Shown piece by piece: positions 8,517-17,555 of a stretch of DNA of 64,000 nt. Origin of the DNA: JAAELZ01 sp965223465 (GTDB lineage Bacteria > Pseudomonadota > Gammaproteobacteria > Arenicellales > Poriferihabitantaceae). The position numbers were made by a program, and so were the translations under genes. Each line of letters opens with the position of its first letter. Position 1 is the first letter of the stretch. The stretch covers positions 744,001-808,000 of the forward strand of contig OZ245025.1 of the NCBI GenBank assembly GCA_965223465.1, given 5' to 3'. The notes beneath the pieces were generated by a model. It had not been told where the DNA came from and did not search any database. It was given only the letters and a program-made list of their open reading frames with translations.

Positions 8517-9337
8517 ATGAACAAAACTATTTTAATTACTGGATGCAGCACTGGCATAGGCCGCATGACGGCCAAATATTTTCAGGAAAAAGGCTGGAAC
8601 GTCATCGCCACTGTGCGCAACAACCCGCAAGATGATGCTGAACTGAACGCATTAGACAATGTATTCGTAGTCGCACTCGATGTGACAAATGAAGCAACCA
8701 TAAATGCCGCCGTGACAGCCAGTCTGGAACGTTTCGGGAAAATTGATGTACTGTAAATAATGCAGGTTACGGTTCTTATGGTTTATTGGAATCAACACCG
8801 GAACACAAAATAAGAATGCAATTTGATGTGAATGTCATTGGGGCATTGATGGTAAGCAAGGCCGTTATCCCACATATGCGTAGACAAGGTGAAGGCACGA
8901 TTATCAATATCTCATCAATGGGTGGGAAGATTACTTTCCCACTAGGCACGTTGTATCACGGCTCCAAGTTTGCGGTGGAGGGCATGACTGAAGCTTTGTC
9001 CTACGAGCTGGAAGCTATTGGTATCAGGGTTAAACTGATCGAACCAGGCATGATAAATACCAATTTCGCGGAAACGACTGCCAAAGGTATGGATGTCGAT
9101 CCGACTCTGACAGAGTATCAGGAATTTTTAGGGAAAGTCATGGCAGGCATGGAACAGGCGAGTTCTAATTATTCGGAGCCTGTTATTGTCGCCGAAGCAA
9201 TTTATCAGGCAGCAACCGATGGCTCTGATCAAATGCGCTATATCGCCGGTCCGGATGCGGAACAGTTAATTGCAGCGCGTAAACAACTGGATGATGATGC
9301 GTATATGGCGATGATGAAGTCACAAATGGGGCTTTAA
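8517..9337 (+). pseudogene. short-chain dehydrogenase with a one-base frameshift
   Basis: The first frame (8517-8756) carries the cofactor motif TGCSTGIG and stops right after KIDVL. The second frame resumes as NNAGYGSYGLLES and carries ISSMGG and the catalytic YHGSK. One extra G in the CTGTAAAT stretch near 8753 would restore a single 273-residue classical short-chain dehydrogenase reading DVLVNNAGYG. All catalytic motifs are otherwise intact, so the lesion is either very recent or a sequencing error. Its ATG overlaps the TGA stop of the upstream dehydrogenase (ATGA), indicating translational coupling in one operon with the aldehyde dehydrogenase. Confidence 0.85.
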
Positions 9338-9401
9338 GTTGATTAATTCTGGGCGTGGTTAACGATTATGAAGCCCCAGCCTTTGTTTTGAAAAAAACAC
9401 C

Positions 9402-9818
9402 ATGAAATTATTTACCGTTGTGATTTATATTTTGGCCGTGATTTGTCTGATCACTGGAGCCAGTGATTTCTTAGGGGGACTCAGCAACTTGAAAGGCATG
9501 GGTGCAAACCTGAGTGAGGCGGGCTTCGCCGATCCGATAACAGACAATGTTCTACGTTTCTTTGCCGGAATTTGGATTGGCGTAGGCGTTCTGTTTGTTC
9601 TTTTTCTGAGAGACCTCGAACGGTATAAACCTGCTATGTTGACATTAATGGGCATTGTTTTTTTGGGCGGAATCGGCAGAATCATTTCGATTATGCAGCA
9701 TGGAATGCCCGATAATCCCATTGGGTCGGCGGTCATTACTGTCGGATTAATCGTCGAAATAGGGCTAATGCCCTTGCTAGCCTGGTGGCTGGCATGCCAC
9801 CATAACAAGGCAAACTAA
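9402..9818 (+). CDS. DUF4345 family membrane protein
   Basis: A 138-residue, strongly hydrophobic protein with four likely transmembrane helices (about residues 4-24, 48-68, 76-96 and 107-129). The pattern, with FFAGIWIGVGVLF in helix 2 and GIGRIISIMQHGMP after helix 3, fits the DUF4345 family, whose function is unknown. It sits between the broken short-chain dehydrogenase and an AraC-type regulator and is probably part of the same transcription unit. No catalytic residues can be named. Confidence 0.8.
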   Translation: MKLFTVVIYILAVICLITGASDFLGGLSNLKGMGANLSEAGFADPITDNVLRFFAGIWIGVGVLFVLFLRDLERYKPAMLTLMGIVFLGGIGRIISIMQHGMPDNPIGSAVITVGLIVEIGLMPLLAWWLACHHNKAN

Positions 9819-9834
9819 ATTTAAGGGATACTCC

Positions 9835-10815
9835 ATGACCGGGAAATTTATCGTCGATATGAGCTGGGAGGTGCTGCTTAAGGATCTTGGATTAAGAGCT
9901 GCTGATCTTCTGCGCCGCGCCCATCTCCCAGAGGACCTATTCGCCCAGAAGCATCCTGCTCTGACAAAAGAGCAGTATTTCAGGTTATGGGATAGTTTTG
10001 AGGTTGCTATGGATACGGATGATTGGCCGCTACAACTGGTGCAGGCTGTTACTCCTGAGAGCTTCAGTCCACCACTATTCGCCGCCTTATGCAGCCCAAA
10101 CCTGGAAGCAGCTCTACAACGTCTAAGTGAGTTCAAACCGCTGATCGGACCAATGCGCCTGCCTTTACACAAGACTTCTGAAGGCTTGTGCGCCACATTT
10201 GAAGTGATTGGTGCTGAGCGGGACATTCCACCCGCATTGGTGGCAATGGAATTGGCGTTTTTAGTCAATCTGGCGCGTATTGCTACCAGAGAGCGAGTGG
10301 TACCACTACAGGTTACTTGCACAACCCCCATGGGACAGCCTTATAACGATTATTTTGGTGTTATTCCAATAAACGGTCAACGAAATAGTGTAGAGTTTGC
10401 TAATACAGATCTGAAACTTCCGTTTTTAACGAGTAACGCTGGAATGTGGGAGTTCTTTGAACCGCAATTACGACAACGTTTACAGGACATGCAGGCCGAC
10501 AGTGGAACCAGTCAACGAGTACATAGTGTGCTATTAGAACTGTTGCCTGCCGGAAAAAGTTCAATTGAAGAAGTTGCCGCTAAACTAGCGATGAGTAAAC
10601 GGACATTGCAACGCAAGCTACAGTCGGAAAACACAAATTTTCAAGATATTTTGCAATCCGTGCGTACCCAGCTGGCTAAACACTATTTGAAACATAAACG
10701 AGTTACTAGTCTAGAAATCGCCTTGTTGTTGGGATTCGACTCTCAAAGTGCATTCATCCGAGCGTTTACAGGATGGGTTGGGATTTCTCCAGAAAAATAC
10801 CGAAGCGCACACTAA
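9835..10815 (+). CDS. AraC-family transcriptional regulator
   Basis: A 326-residue protein of the OruR/ArgR-like AraC subgroup. The N-terminal two thirds fit the arabinose-binding-like ligand domain typical of the subgroup. The C-terminal 80 residues hold two helix-turn-helix motifs: VAAKLAMSKRTLQRKL and the second with LGFDSQSAFIRAFTGWVGISPEKYR. Such proteins usually activate neighbouring catabolic genes in response to a small hydrophobic or amino-acid-like ligand. It ends the cluster that begins with the aldehyde dehydrogenase, so that cluster is the likely target. The start has a fair ribosome site (AAGGGAT). Confidence 0.88.
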   Translation: MTGKFIVDMSWEVLLKDLGLRAADLLRRAHLPEDLFAQKHPALTKEQYFRLWDSFEVAMDTDDWPLQLVQAVTPESFSPPLFAALCSPNLEAALQRLSEFKPLIGPMRLPLHKTSEGLCATFEVIGAERDIPPALVAMELAFLVNLARIATRERVVPLQVTCTTPMGQPYNDYFGVIPINGQRNSVEFANTDLKLPFLTSNAGMWEFFEPQLRQRLQDMQADSGTSQRVHSVLLELLPAGKSSIEEVAAKLAMSKRTLQRKLQSENTNFQDILQSVRTQLAKHYLKHKRVTSLEIALLLGFDSQSAFIRAFTGWVGISPEKYRSAH

Positions 10816-11358
10816 GTCAAAACTTAACTGTTCCAAATTGAAATTCAAGTAGTTCGCATTACAGTACACTTTGATTGCAACGATGGACATCCAGCCAATT
10901 CATTAAATGAATTATTTCCTACGCCACTAAAAATCAATAACTTACGAAGAGCGTTTCCAACTAAAATATTAAACTCAAGAAAGATATACAGAAATATTCG
11001 CAAAATTTGGTTTTCCAACTAATTCATTAAACTTTTTAACCATTATCTGTATTTCTTTGCTGCCAGGGTTATTTAAAAAGCTCAACCTTATTGTAGGTTT
11101 GTCCCTAGAGAGAAAACCAGTTCAGCCCCGAACTATTGAATATACATTTTGCAAAAATGTGCGTTATATCACATATTTCTGCATTAGATATATCGTAGGC
11201 TGGAAGGTATAGATTTCATTTCTACCCACACTACCAACTCACGTAGGCACCATTGGACATGACCGTAAAAGCGTAGCGTTTAGAAGAAACCAATTAATGA
11301 TAGTACTAGAGCGACATAACAATGGATAGCACTAATAATTGCTCGGTACGCAGGAAAT
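10816..11358. other. AT-rich spacer without recognisable gene
   Basis: These 543 bases hold many stops in all frames and no recognisable protein remnant, RNA gene or strong terminator. Short AT-rich phrases of the type CCAACTAAAATATTAAACT recall the repeats at 5184 and 5243, but the match is weak. Confidence 0.4.
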
Positions 11359-11844
11359 ATGAGCCAGTTTACTGAAGCTTTAGTGGTAACGCCACTTGCA
11401 GACGGAAAATCATGGATTATAGTAAGTGATTTTGGGTATGGTGTTGGCGCTGAAAATAGTACCGATAGAGTGTCTGTGGAGAAGGGGTTTGCTACAGATT
11501 TCGCTTCAGTACCCAGGGTTCTTTGGTGGGTTCTACCAAAGTGGGGCGTTTATGGCAATGCAGCTGTTATTCACGACTGGTTATATTGGCGCCAAGATCG
11601 AGACAGAAAACAGTCGGATGACATTATGCTAGAGGCTATGTCGGTCCTAAATGTACCAGGACTTAAAAAGCAACTCATTTATCGAGCTGTCAGAGTGTGT
11701 GGCGGATGGGCATGGAATAGAAATAAATGGGATAAAGAAGCAGGTTTAGATCGTGTTTTTAGATCTGATGACATCGCATTCTCAGTGAAGATCGACAGGC
11801 CAGGCATATTCATGCGTACGATTAAACAATTGCGGGTTGCATAG
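11359..11844 (+). CDS. DUF1353 domain protein (phage-associated family)
   Basis: A 161-residue protein matching DUF1353: a central VEKGFATDFASVPRVLWWVLP followed by AAVIHDWLYW and an acidic/aromatic DIMLEAM helix. The conserved Asp/His (TDFAS, HDWL) suggest a metal site, but no activity is established. The family is common in tailed phages and prophages, yet no other phage gene is visible nearby, so this may be a domesticated remnant. A ribosome site (CAGGAAATATG) supports the chosen start. It stands alone between two long non-coding stretches. Confidence 0.8.
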   Translation: MSQFTEALVVTPLADGKSWIIVSDFGYGVGAENSTDRVSVEKGFATDFASVPRVLWWVLPKWGVYGNAAVIHDWLYWRQDRDRKQSDDIMLEAMSVLNVPGLKKQLIYRAVRVCGGWAWNRNKWDKEAGLDRVFRSDDIAFSVKIDRPGIFMRTIKQLRVA

Positions 11845-12270
11845 CAGGACTATTCATTACTGACGTAGAAGTCCACACACAGGCGCAACTTTGTGCGTTC
11901 GATTAAAGGGCGGGCAAATAGGAGGTCGAGGTCGGAGCGCGCCATATCCTTTCTTATCTGGGTAAGAACCTAAGCTCTGGTTGCTAACTTTAACGTTTTA
12001 GTTTGAATTATCGGACTTTAGTTAGAAAACTTTAAATATTCAGTTGTATGTCCACAAAAGAATCATACAGCATATACTCATAACTTTACATAATATACAT
12101 TATGCGCATTTATATTATGCTCATTAGACACCTCTCCTCTGAGCACTATCTTCATGGTTTTCAGTAACCAATCTTTTGTGCGCTCAAGATTTGGAGGATT
12201 TTAGGTGGTATTCTGGATATTATAGACACCAGTGAGTTTTCTACATTGGCTTCACATAATTCATTATCTA
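11845..12270. other. spacer without recognisable gene
   Basis: I find no gene, RNA or repeat that I can support in these 426 bases. The base composition is AT-rich with stops in every frame. Confidence 0.4.
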
Positions 12271-12669
12271 ATGAGACATACAAACATAAATATTGACTCG
12301 CATATTGTTTTTCTTGCAACCACAGATCTCCGCAAGACTGCTGAGTTTTATGAAGTGAAATTAGGCCTGACGTTAGCGCTTGATCAAGGAAAGTGCAGGA
12401 TTTATCAGGTTTCGCACGAGGCCTATATCGGATTTTGTATTAAGACAGAAATGCCATCAGTTGAAGGTGTTATTGTGACTATTGTGACGGAACAAGTTGA
12501 TGAGTACTACGATCAACTCTGTGCGCGAGGCGTTATTTTTGAAAAACCACCTGTTTACAATGCAGAATACGATATTTATCATTGTTTTTTAAGAGATCCA
12601 AATGGATATCTAGTGGAAATTCAACGATTTAACGATCCTCGTTGGAAAACGGTAGCTGAATCGAGCTGA
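12271..12669 (+). CDS. VOC (glyoxalase/bleomycin-resistance) family protein
   Basis: A single vicinal-oxygen-chelate domain of about 130 residues. It starts SHIVFLATTDLRKTAEFYEVKLGL and ends with CFLRDPNGYLVEIQRF, the usual last strand of the family with the metal-ligand Glu. The family includes glyoxalase I, dioxygenases and antibiotic-binding proteins; the substrate is unknown. The open frame extends to a GTG at 12232, but those 13 extra residues are not VOC-like and the ATG at 12271 fits the domain boundary. Neither start has a clear ribosome site. There is no operon partner. Confidence 0.8.
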   Translation: MRHTNINIDSHIVFLATTDLRKTAEFYEVKLGLTLALDQGKCRIYQVSHEAYIGFCIKTEMPSVEGVIVTIVTEQVDEYYDQLCARGVIFEKPPVYNAEYDIYHCFLRDPNGYLVEIQRFNDPRWKTVAESS

Positions 12670-12736
12670 AATTGAAGCCCCAACATTCCGAGCCCTGTAA
12701 ACTGATTTCAACGGATTAAGTAAGCGCCCTTTGGGT

Positions 12737-12979
12737 CTATGCTCTAGCAAATAACCAGTTAAATTGGCTTCTTAACACACTGATCACTGATTTAACCAGC
12801 ATCGTGACAACTTTTATGGCGACCGCGAAGGTTAAGGCGAACATCGCCAACGCGATGAGAATCATAGCGATTGTTGTGGTTTCCTCGGTGCCGTTAGATA
12901 CGCCCTGGTGAGACGATTTAACTGGGTAAACCAGTTTCTTTTTAGCAACGTCTTTACATTTAAGTGCTAAATATTCCAT
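12737..12979 (-). CDS. small single-pass membrane protein, unknown function
   Basis: An 80-residue protein with one clear transmembrane helix (about residues 37-62, starting TTIAMILIALAMFAL). It is flanked by a basic N-terminal region with two cysteines or nearby lysines and a short C-terminal tail with Arg and Lys. A strong ribosome site (CAGGAG, 8 bases before the ATG) supports real translation. I do not recognise a family. It is downstream of the AsmA gene on the same strand, with a 150-base gap. It could be a small regulator of a membrane complex, but no evidence specifies that. Confidence 0.5.
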   Translation of the reverse strand: MEYLALKCKDVAKKKLVYPVKSSHQGVSNGTEETTTIAMILIALAMFALTFAVAIKVVTMLVKSVISVLRSQFNWLFARA

Positions 12980-13132
12980 GATAGTAACTCCTGCGTCTGC
13001 CCTACTAAACTTTACTTGGGTTTTAGACTACCGCAGATTCGCGCGGACGTATGTGGCTTCAACCACATTTTCAACACTAAACGGTATTAATGGCTATTCT
13101 GGGTCTATGATTTAATTTTTAGTACCCCCGTT

Positions 13133-16100
13133 TTAACGTTCATCACCAAAAATCTGGATTTTCTCCTTAACTTGCTCTGCGAGTGCTTTATTCGGTTCGA
13201 ATAGCGTTTGTTCGCAGACATCTGAATTGGCTTTATTACGGTCTAGCAAACCTTGTGCTAACAAGGTCCAGCCACCAGAGAATACCGCAGCACCAATTGC
13301 TGCACTGGTTTGCAGCAAAGAAGAACTATCGATTGAGACTTTAGGTTTGGCAAAATCTCCGGAAATCTTGGCTATATTTGCGACCAGGCCTGCGCTTAAG
13401 CCCAAACCTTTACGGGCTTTTGGCTTAATCAATATCTCCAGCTCTTCTTTACCTAGATCGATTGCGCCGCCCCCTAATACGGTTACTTTATCGGTTTTAA
13501 TTGCGATACCTTGCGAAGCAACAGCATTACCCTTTACCACTGGGAAATGGATGACGCCACATTCTATTGGAAGATAGTCAGCCTGGCGTGAAAATGGGTT
13601 AATAATATCCAGAATTCCGGTAATTAAATCTGCCCCAAATAGCTCTAAGTTCTTGTTTTTAAGCAATGAATCATGTAGTTGTAGCTGAATTTTACCGTAA
13701 GCGTTGTCCATGAAATTTGCGATGCTGTTCCCCCCCCCACCCAGACCTATATCTATATCTACGACCCCATCTCGAATAAGCTCGGATTCACCAAATAAAT
13801 TCAAATATTCAGGTTTGATGCCCTCACCCCGGATCGAGCTGATAATGCTGTAAGGTTGCTGTTGCGCAACCAGGGTTAACCACATTTCCAATTGCCCTTC
13901 TCCCACCAAGCCATAGGTACCGGGAATAGTGAGTACCCCATCTTCGATGGTTAGATTAACTGTGGCGTCAGTAATCTCTGCAAACACGCCATTTAAGCGT
14001 TTGGCTTTGAAGGCTAAATCAGTATCAATATCGTTTAGCCAGGTAAGTGATAGTGGGTCATCTGAAAATAGTCTTTTGCGCTTTTCCCGTTGCATCAGGG
14101 CGAGCACATCCAGGTTGGCGGATCTAAGCTCACCCGTGATTCTAGGTTTACCGCCTTTAGGCGTCACAACATTCAGCTCACCTTGAATATCGGTCTCGCC
14201 AATATTCATGCTGCTAACCCGAATGGCCAAATTATCTGGCTTTCCCGATAAAGTTGCTGACGCAACACCTCTTATTCCCGGTTTTAAGGGTAGGTTTGAT
14301 AAAAATGGCACGCTACTCAGTTCAGAAGCAGTAAGACCCAAAGATAATGATAAGTCGCTAAACTGGTTAGCATTCGCAATGTTACCGGCAATATTAACCA
14401 GACTCGAGCCTTTGGCTAAACTAAGCTGGCTATCAATATTGTTTAAAGAAAAGTATGGATCTGTCGGCGATTTATTGATCTCGATATAAGCGCGTATATT
14501 CTCTGGAGCGAGCGTTTTAATCAGTTTATGATCATATTTACCCAGCTGTAGACGTTGCATGTCTGCAATCAAGGCAAACTCGGGGGCTTCGGGGAAATGT
14601 AGAACATTACCCGTGACAACGCCTTGATTGCTTCCCTGTAAAACCACTTTAATATCACGTATTGACCAGTCTTTTAGGCTTTCTGCAGTTAATGTCGCCA
14701 CGCCAACCCCCGCCAACGGCTGGCTTAACTTTGTCTCGGTGTTAAGTAGCTGTGGCAGATTGTCGATTGATTCTATGTTGGCTTTGATTGAGAGTTCTGC
14801 TTGTAAATCTGGGCCGAGCGATGTAACCGAACCCGCACCCGTAAATTGTTGATGCTTATTTTCCATACTATATCCTAAGATATTGATATTAAACAAATTA
14901 TCAATGCTTCCCTTGACTGTTCCGGTGGCTTGCAACTTACCGAGATCGGGTAACTTAGTACCAAATTGCTGGTTAATCCTGCCAATGGATTCGGCCTGTA
15001 TGGCAACGTCTACATCACCTATATCAATGGTTTTCAGGTCCGCAATATCGCCACTGGCACTGATCTCAAGCCCCTCTGAGATCAGGGTTAAGCTAGCTTT
15101 GGGTGCAGATACTTCTGCGCGTTTGGTGTGGATTTGCGCGTCAATTTGAGTTTGCTCGAATTCAGGATAGCTTTTGTTATTTAATTCATTTATCTGGCGA
15201 ACATCCTCTGGTGCCAGCTTGGATACCACGTGAAACTTTCCCTGTTGTGTTTTAGCTAAATCATCCAGCGAGCCTTTTACTTCAAGACGCTGGTTAAAAG
15301 TATGTATATCAATTGCTTCAAGCGCTAACTTACCCTCTTTACGTCGCAGCTTGAGAGTACCGTCCAAGGCGTCGGTTTTGATCCATTTGCGTGCGATAAT
15401 GGAACCCACTTTATCAAGCGAATCCGCATGCACATCAAAAGTGATCCCTTCTGTATTCGCCTTGAGTATGTGCTCAATTTTACCCTTGCCTTGAGCCGCT
15501 ATCCCCTCCCCCTTTAAGCTGGCAGATAATACTTCGAAACCCAGCGCATCTTGCTTGTTACCTTGGAGTGAAAAATCCGTGTCTATGATCGCGTCGGTTT
15601 CAGTTTCCAGGCCTTTCCATTGCAGGATGGCGGCCAATGGGTAATGTGATTTTCCGCTTAATTCAATGCCCTTCCAATTGCTAATTTGCTTCACCAGCCC
15701 GTTAATTTTGGTTTCTCCATCCAAACCGACGCTGCTCACTTTTATATCATTGAGTTTGGCACTTGACCAACGCTGCGGTTGCACGAATTGGGCGGCGCCT
15801 GAAAGTGGGGGCGTATCTATTAACTGGGTGCTCATCCATGGTTGCAAGTCAGTGAGAGACGGCGTGGACAGGTCTAATTGAATATCGTGCCCCTGCCAGC
15901 GAAATAAGTCAGCGATTTGCCCGTGCCCTTTAATCCGAGTTGGTCCATGTCTTCCACTAAAACTGAGTGTGGTGGGTTCGCGTAATAACATATTGCGCAG
16001 ATTGTTTACTTCCACATCAAGTTCGATCGGCTTATCATGTAACTGCGCTGTAGCCTGGATCTGGATCGCCTGGCTAAAATAATTAGTTTGGCCGGTAATG

Positions 16101-16618
16101 GAGGCCACTTTGATATGGTGCTCGATTGGGCCCATGTCTATACTAATTCGAGCATCTTCAATCCGCGCGTTTTGAATACGCAGAGTTTCTGCTAACCGGG
16201 TGAAAGGTTTAGGTTCACGTTTACTGCCAAACTGCCAGTTTGTTTGTTTTAAAACAGGGTTTTTTTCGACGAGAATTTTAGGTTTTTGTGCGCTGACCTT
16301 TTCCAGCACCACTTCGCCGCTCAATAAACTACGAATAGACAAGCTTGCGCTCAGAGAATCAATCTCCAACATCCAAGGTTTGCTTCCCCACTCGGCATTT
16401 GCCATTTTGATGTCCCTGGCGTAAAAAGTGGGCTGCGGGTTGATGCGGAAACCAAACCCGCCCTGGATATCGATATTTCGGTTGGTGGTCAGTTCGATTT
16501 TCTCCACCAGTTTGGCTTCGACTTCATCGTTAAATACCGTCAGTAGCAAAGTAACACCCACTAACACGATCACCAGCAGGGATACCAACGTCCACAGGAG
16601 ATAGAGCAAATATCGCAT
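13133..16618 (-). CDS. AsmA family protein (intermembrane lipid transport type)
   Basis: A 1161-residue protein with an N-terminal transmembrane helix (about residues 5-25) and a long periplasmic, beta-rich body. The C-terminal section has the AsmA_2-type core (GLGGGGNSIANFMDNAYGKIQL and IECGVIHFPVVKGNAVA). AsmA-like proteins are thought to bridge the inner and outer membranes and move phospholipids. The open frame continues 30 codons upstream of the ATG at 16618, but those residues are charged and not signal-like, so the ATG directly before the hydrophobic helix is preferred. It is divergent from ttcA, with only about 50 bases between starts. A nine-C run at 13730-13738 lies in the codons for the glycine cluster. 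Confidence 0.85.
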   Translation of the reverse strand: MRYLLYLLWTLVSLLVIVLVGVTLLLTVFNDEVEAKLVEKIELTTNRNIDIQGGFGFRINPQPTFYARDIKMANAEWGSKPWMLEIDSLSASLSIRSLLSGEVVLEKVSAQKPKILVEKNPVLKQTNWQFGSKREPKPFTRLAETLRIQNARIEDARISIDMGPIEHHIKVASITGQTNYFSQAIQIQATAQLHDKPIELDVEVNNLRNMLLREPTTLSFSGRHGPTRIKGHGQIADLFRWQGHDIQLDLSTPSLTDLQPWMSTQLIDTPPLSGAAQFVQPQRWSSAKLNDIKVSSVGLDGETKINGLVKQISNWKGIELSGKSHYPLAAILQWKGLETETDAIIDTDFSLQGNKQDALGFEVLSASLKGEGIAAQGKGKIEHILKANTEGITFDVHADSLDKVGSIIARKWIKTDALDGTLKLRRKEGKLALEAIDIHTFNQRLEVKGSLDDLAKTQQGKFHVVSKLAPEDVRQINELNNKSYPEFEQTQIDAQIHTKRAEVSAPKASLTLISEGLEISASGDIADLKTIDIGDVDVAIQAESIGRINQQFGTKLPDLGKLQATGTVKGSIDNLFNINILGYSMENKHQQFTGAGSVTSLGPDLQAELSIKANIESIDNLPQLLNTETKLSQPLAGVGVATLTAESLKDWSIRDIKVVLQGSNQGVVTGNVLHFPEAPEFALIADMQRLQLGKYDHKLIKTLAPENIRAYIEINKSPTDPYFSLNNIDSQLSLAKGSSLVNIAGNIANANQFSDLSLSLGLTASELSSVPFLSNLPLKPGIRGVASATLSGKPDNLAIRVSSMNIGETDIQGELNVVTPKGGKPRITGELRSANLDVLALMQREKRKRLFSDDPLSLTWLNDIDTDLAFKAKRLNGVFAEITDATVNLTIEDGVLTIPGTYGLVGEGQLEMWLTLVAQQQPYSIISSIRGEGIKPEYLNLFGESELIRDGVVDIDIGLGGGGNSIANFMDNAYGKIQLQLHDSLLKNKNLELFGADLITGILDIINPFSRQADYLPIECGVIHFPVVKGNAVASQGIAIKTDKVTVLGGGAIDLGKEELEILIKPKARKGLGLSAGLVANIAKISGDFAKPKVSIDSSSLLQTSAAIGAAVFSGGWTLLAQGLLDRNKANSDVCEQTLFEPNKALAEQVKEKIQIFGDER

Positions 16619-16667
16619 TATTTCAGTAAACTCGCATGCTTTACGTGATTCACCTTTTTCCCATATT

Positions 16668-17465
16668 TTGTCAACAGTATCTCCCCTTAGCGATAAACAA
16701 CAGCGCACCTACAACAAGCGCCAAAAAAGGTTACAGCGTCTGGTTGGTCAAGCCATCGAGGATTATGCCATGATTGCCGATCAAGATCGCGTTATGGTGT
16801 GCCTTTCTGGCGGTAAAGATTCCTATACGATGCTGGATATCTTGTTGGCCTTACAAAAGCGCGCGCCCATTCATTTTGACCTGGTGGCGGTAAATCTGGA
16901 TCAAAAACAACCCGGGTTCCCAGAACATGTCCTGCCCGCCTATTTGTCCGCCCTTGGTGTGGAATATCACATCATCGAACAGGATACCTATCGTATTGTG
17001 CAGGAAAAGTTAGCAGTTGGAAAAACCATGTGCAGCCTATGCTCACGCATGCGACGCGGTATTTTATATAACTTTGCACATGCACATGGTCTGAATAAGA
17101 TTGCGCTGGGCCACCATCGTGATGACCTGATTGAAACCCTTTTTCTGAATATGTTTTATGGTGGTAAGCTCAAAGCAATGCCGCCCAAGCTAAAGAGTGA
17201 TGATGGTCGTAATATTGTTATTCGGCCCTTGGCTTATTGCAAAGAAGAGGATATTGAAGCTTATGCTCAACAACGCGGTTATCCCATTATTCCCTGCAAC
17301 TTATGTGGCTCACAAGATGGGCTACAGCGCCAAGCAATAAAGGCCATGCTGCAGCAATGGCATAAGCAATTTCCGGGAAGAGTAGAGACCATATTTAAAA
17401 GCATGCAGAACATTCAGCCCTCTCAGCTAGCTGATAAAAACTTATTCGATTTTGCACGTTTTTAA
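16668..17465 (+). CDS. ttcA: tRNA 2-thiocytidine(32) synthetase TtcA
   Basis: TtcA thiolates cytidine 32 in certain tRNAs using ATP and a [4Fe-4S] cluster. Present are the PP-loop CLSGGKDSYTML, the cluster cysteines in CSLC and the later PCNLCGSQ, and the family segments LDQKQPGFPEHVLP and LGHHRDDLIETLFLNMFYGG. No ATG precedes the domain: the only in-frame start that gives the normal N-terminus is TTG at 16668, and no ribosome site is visible before it. At 265 residues it lacks part of the C-terminal tail of the E. coli enzyme (about 311). It is transcribed away from the AsmA gene. Confidence 0.95.
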   Translation: MSTVSPLSDKQQRTYNKRQKRLQRLVGQAIEDYAMIADQDRVMVCLSGGKDSYTMLDILLALQKRAPIHFDLVAVNLDQKQPGFPEHVLPAYLSALGVEYHIIEQDTYRIVQEKLAVGKTMCSLCSRMRRGILYNFAHAHGLNKIALGHHRDDLIETLFLNMFYGGKLKAMPPKLKSDDGRNIVIRPLAYCKEEDIEAYAQQRGYPIIPCNLCGSQDGLQRQAIKAMLQQWHKQFPGRVETIFKSMQNIQPSQLADKNLFDFARF

Positions 17466-17555
17466 CCCGGATCATGAACACTAGACAAGTAATAAGCCAG
17501 TCATGTTGAACACGGTAGAATCGAACTCACTTAAGCCCTTAAATTTGGACTTCGT

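Larger units (their letters stand above)
7233..8520 (+). pseudogene. short-chain dehydrogenase gene disrupted by internal tandem duplication
   Basis: The first part (7233-7703) encodes the cofactor-binding half with TGANSGVG, CDLADL and CNAG. The second part (7660-8520) encodes a protein with the same central segment, then the catalytic half with ISSVVHAG and YAEAK. A 232-base segment is present twice, with a 75-base insert between the copies. Removing 307 bases (7367-7673) restores one frame of 326 residues resembling retinol-dehydrogenase/protochlorophyllide-reductase-like short-chain dehydrogenases. As it stands the first frame ends soon after the insert and the second lacks its Rossmann glycine motif, so neither product should be active. 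A sequencing or assembly fault is possible but would have to create novel insert sequence. Confidence 0.85.

Noticed and set aside
13227..16424. Several plus-strand open frames of 70-116 codons opposite the AsmA gene
   Set aside because: They lie entirely inside a well-supported minus-strand gene, have no recognisable domains or ribosome sites, and reflect codon use of the real gene.
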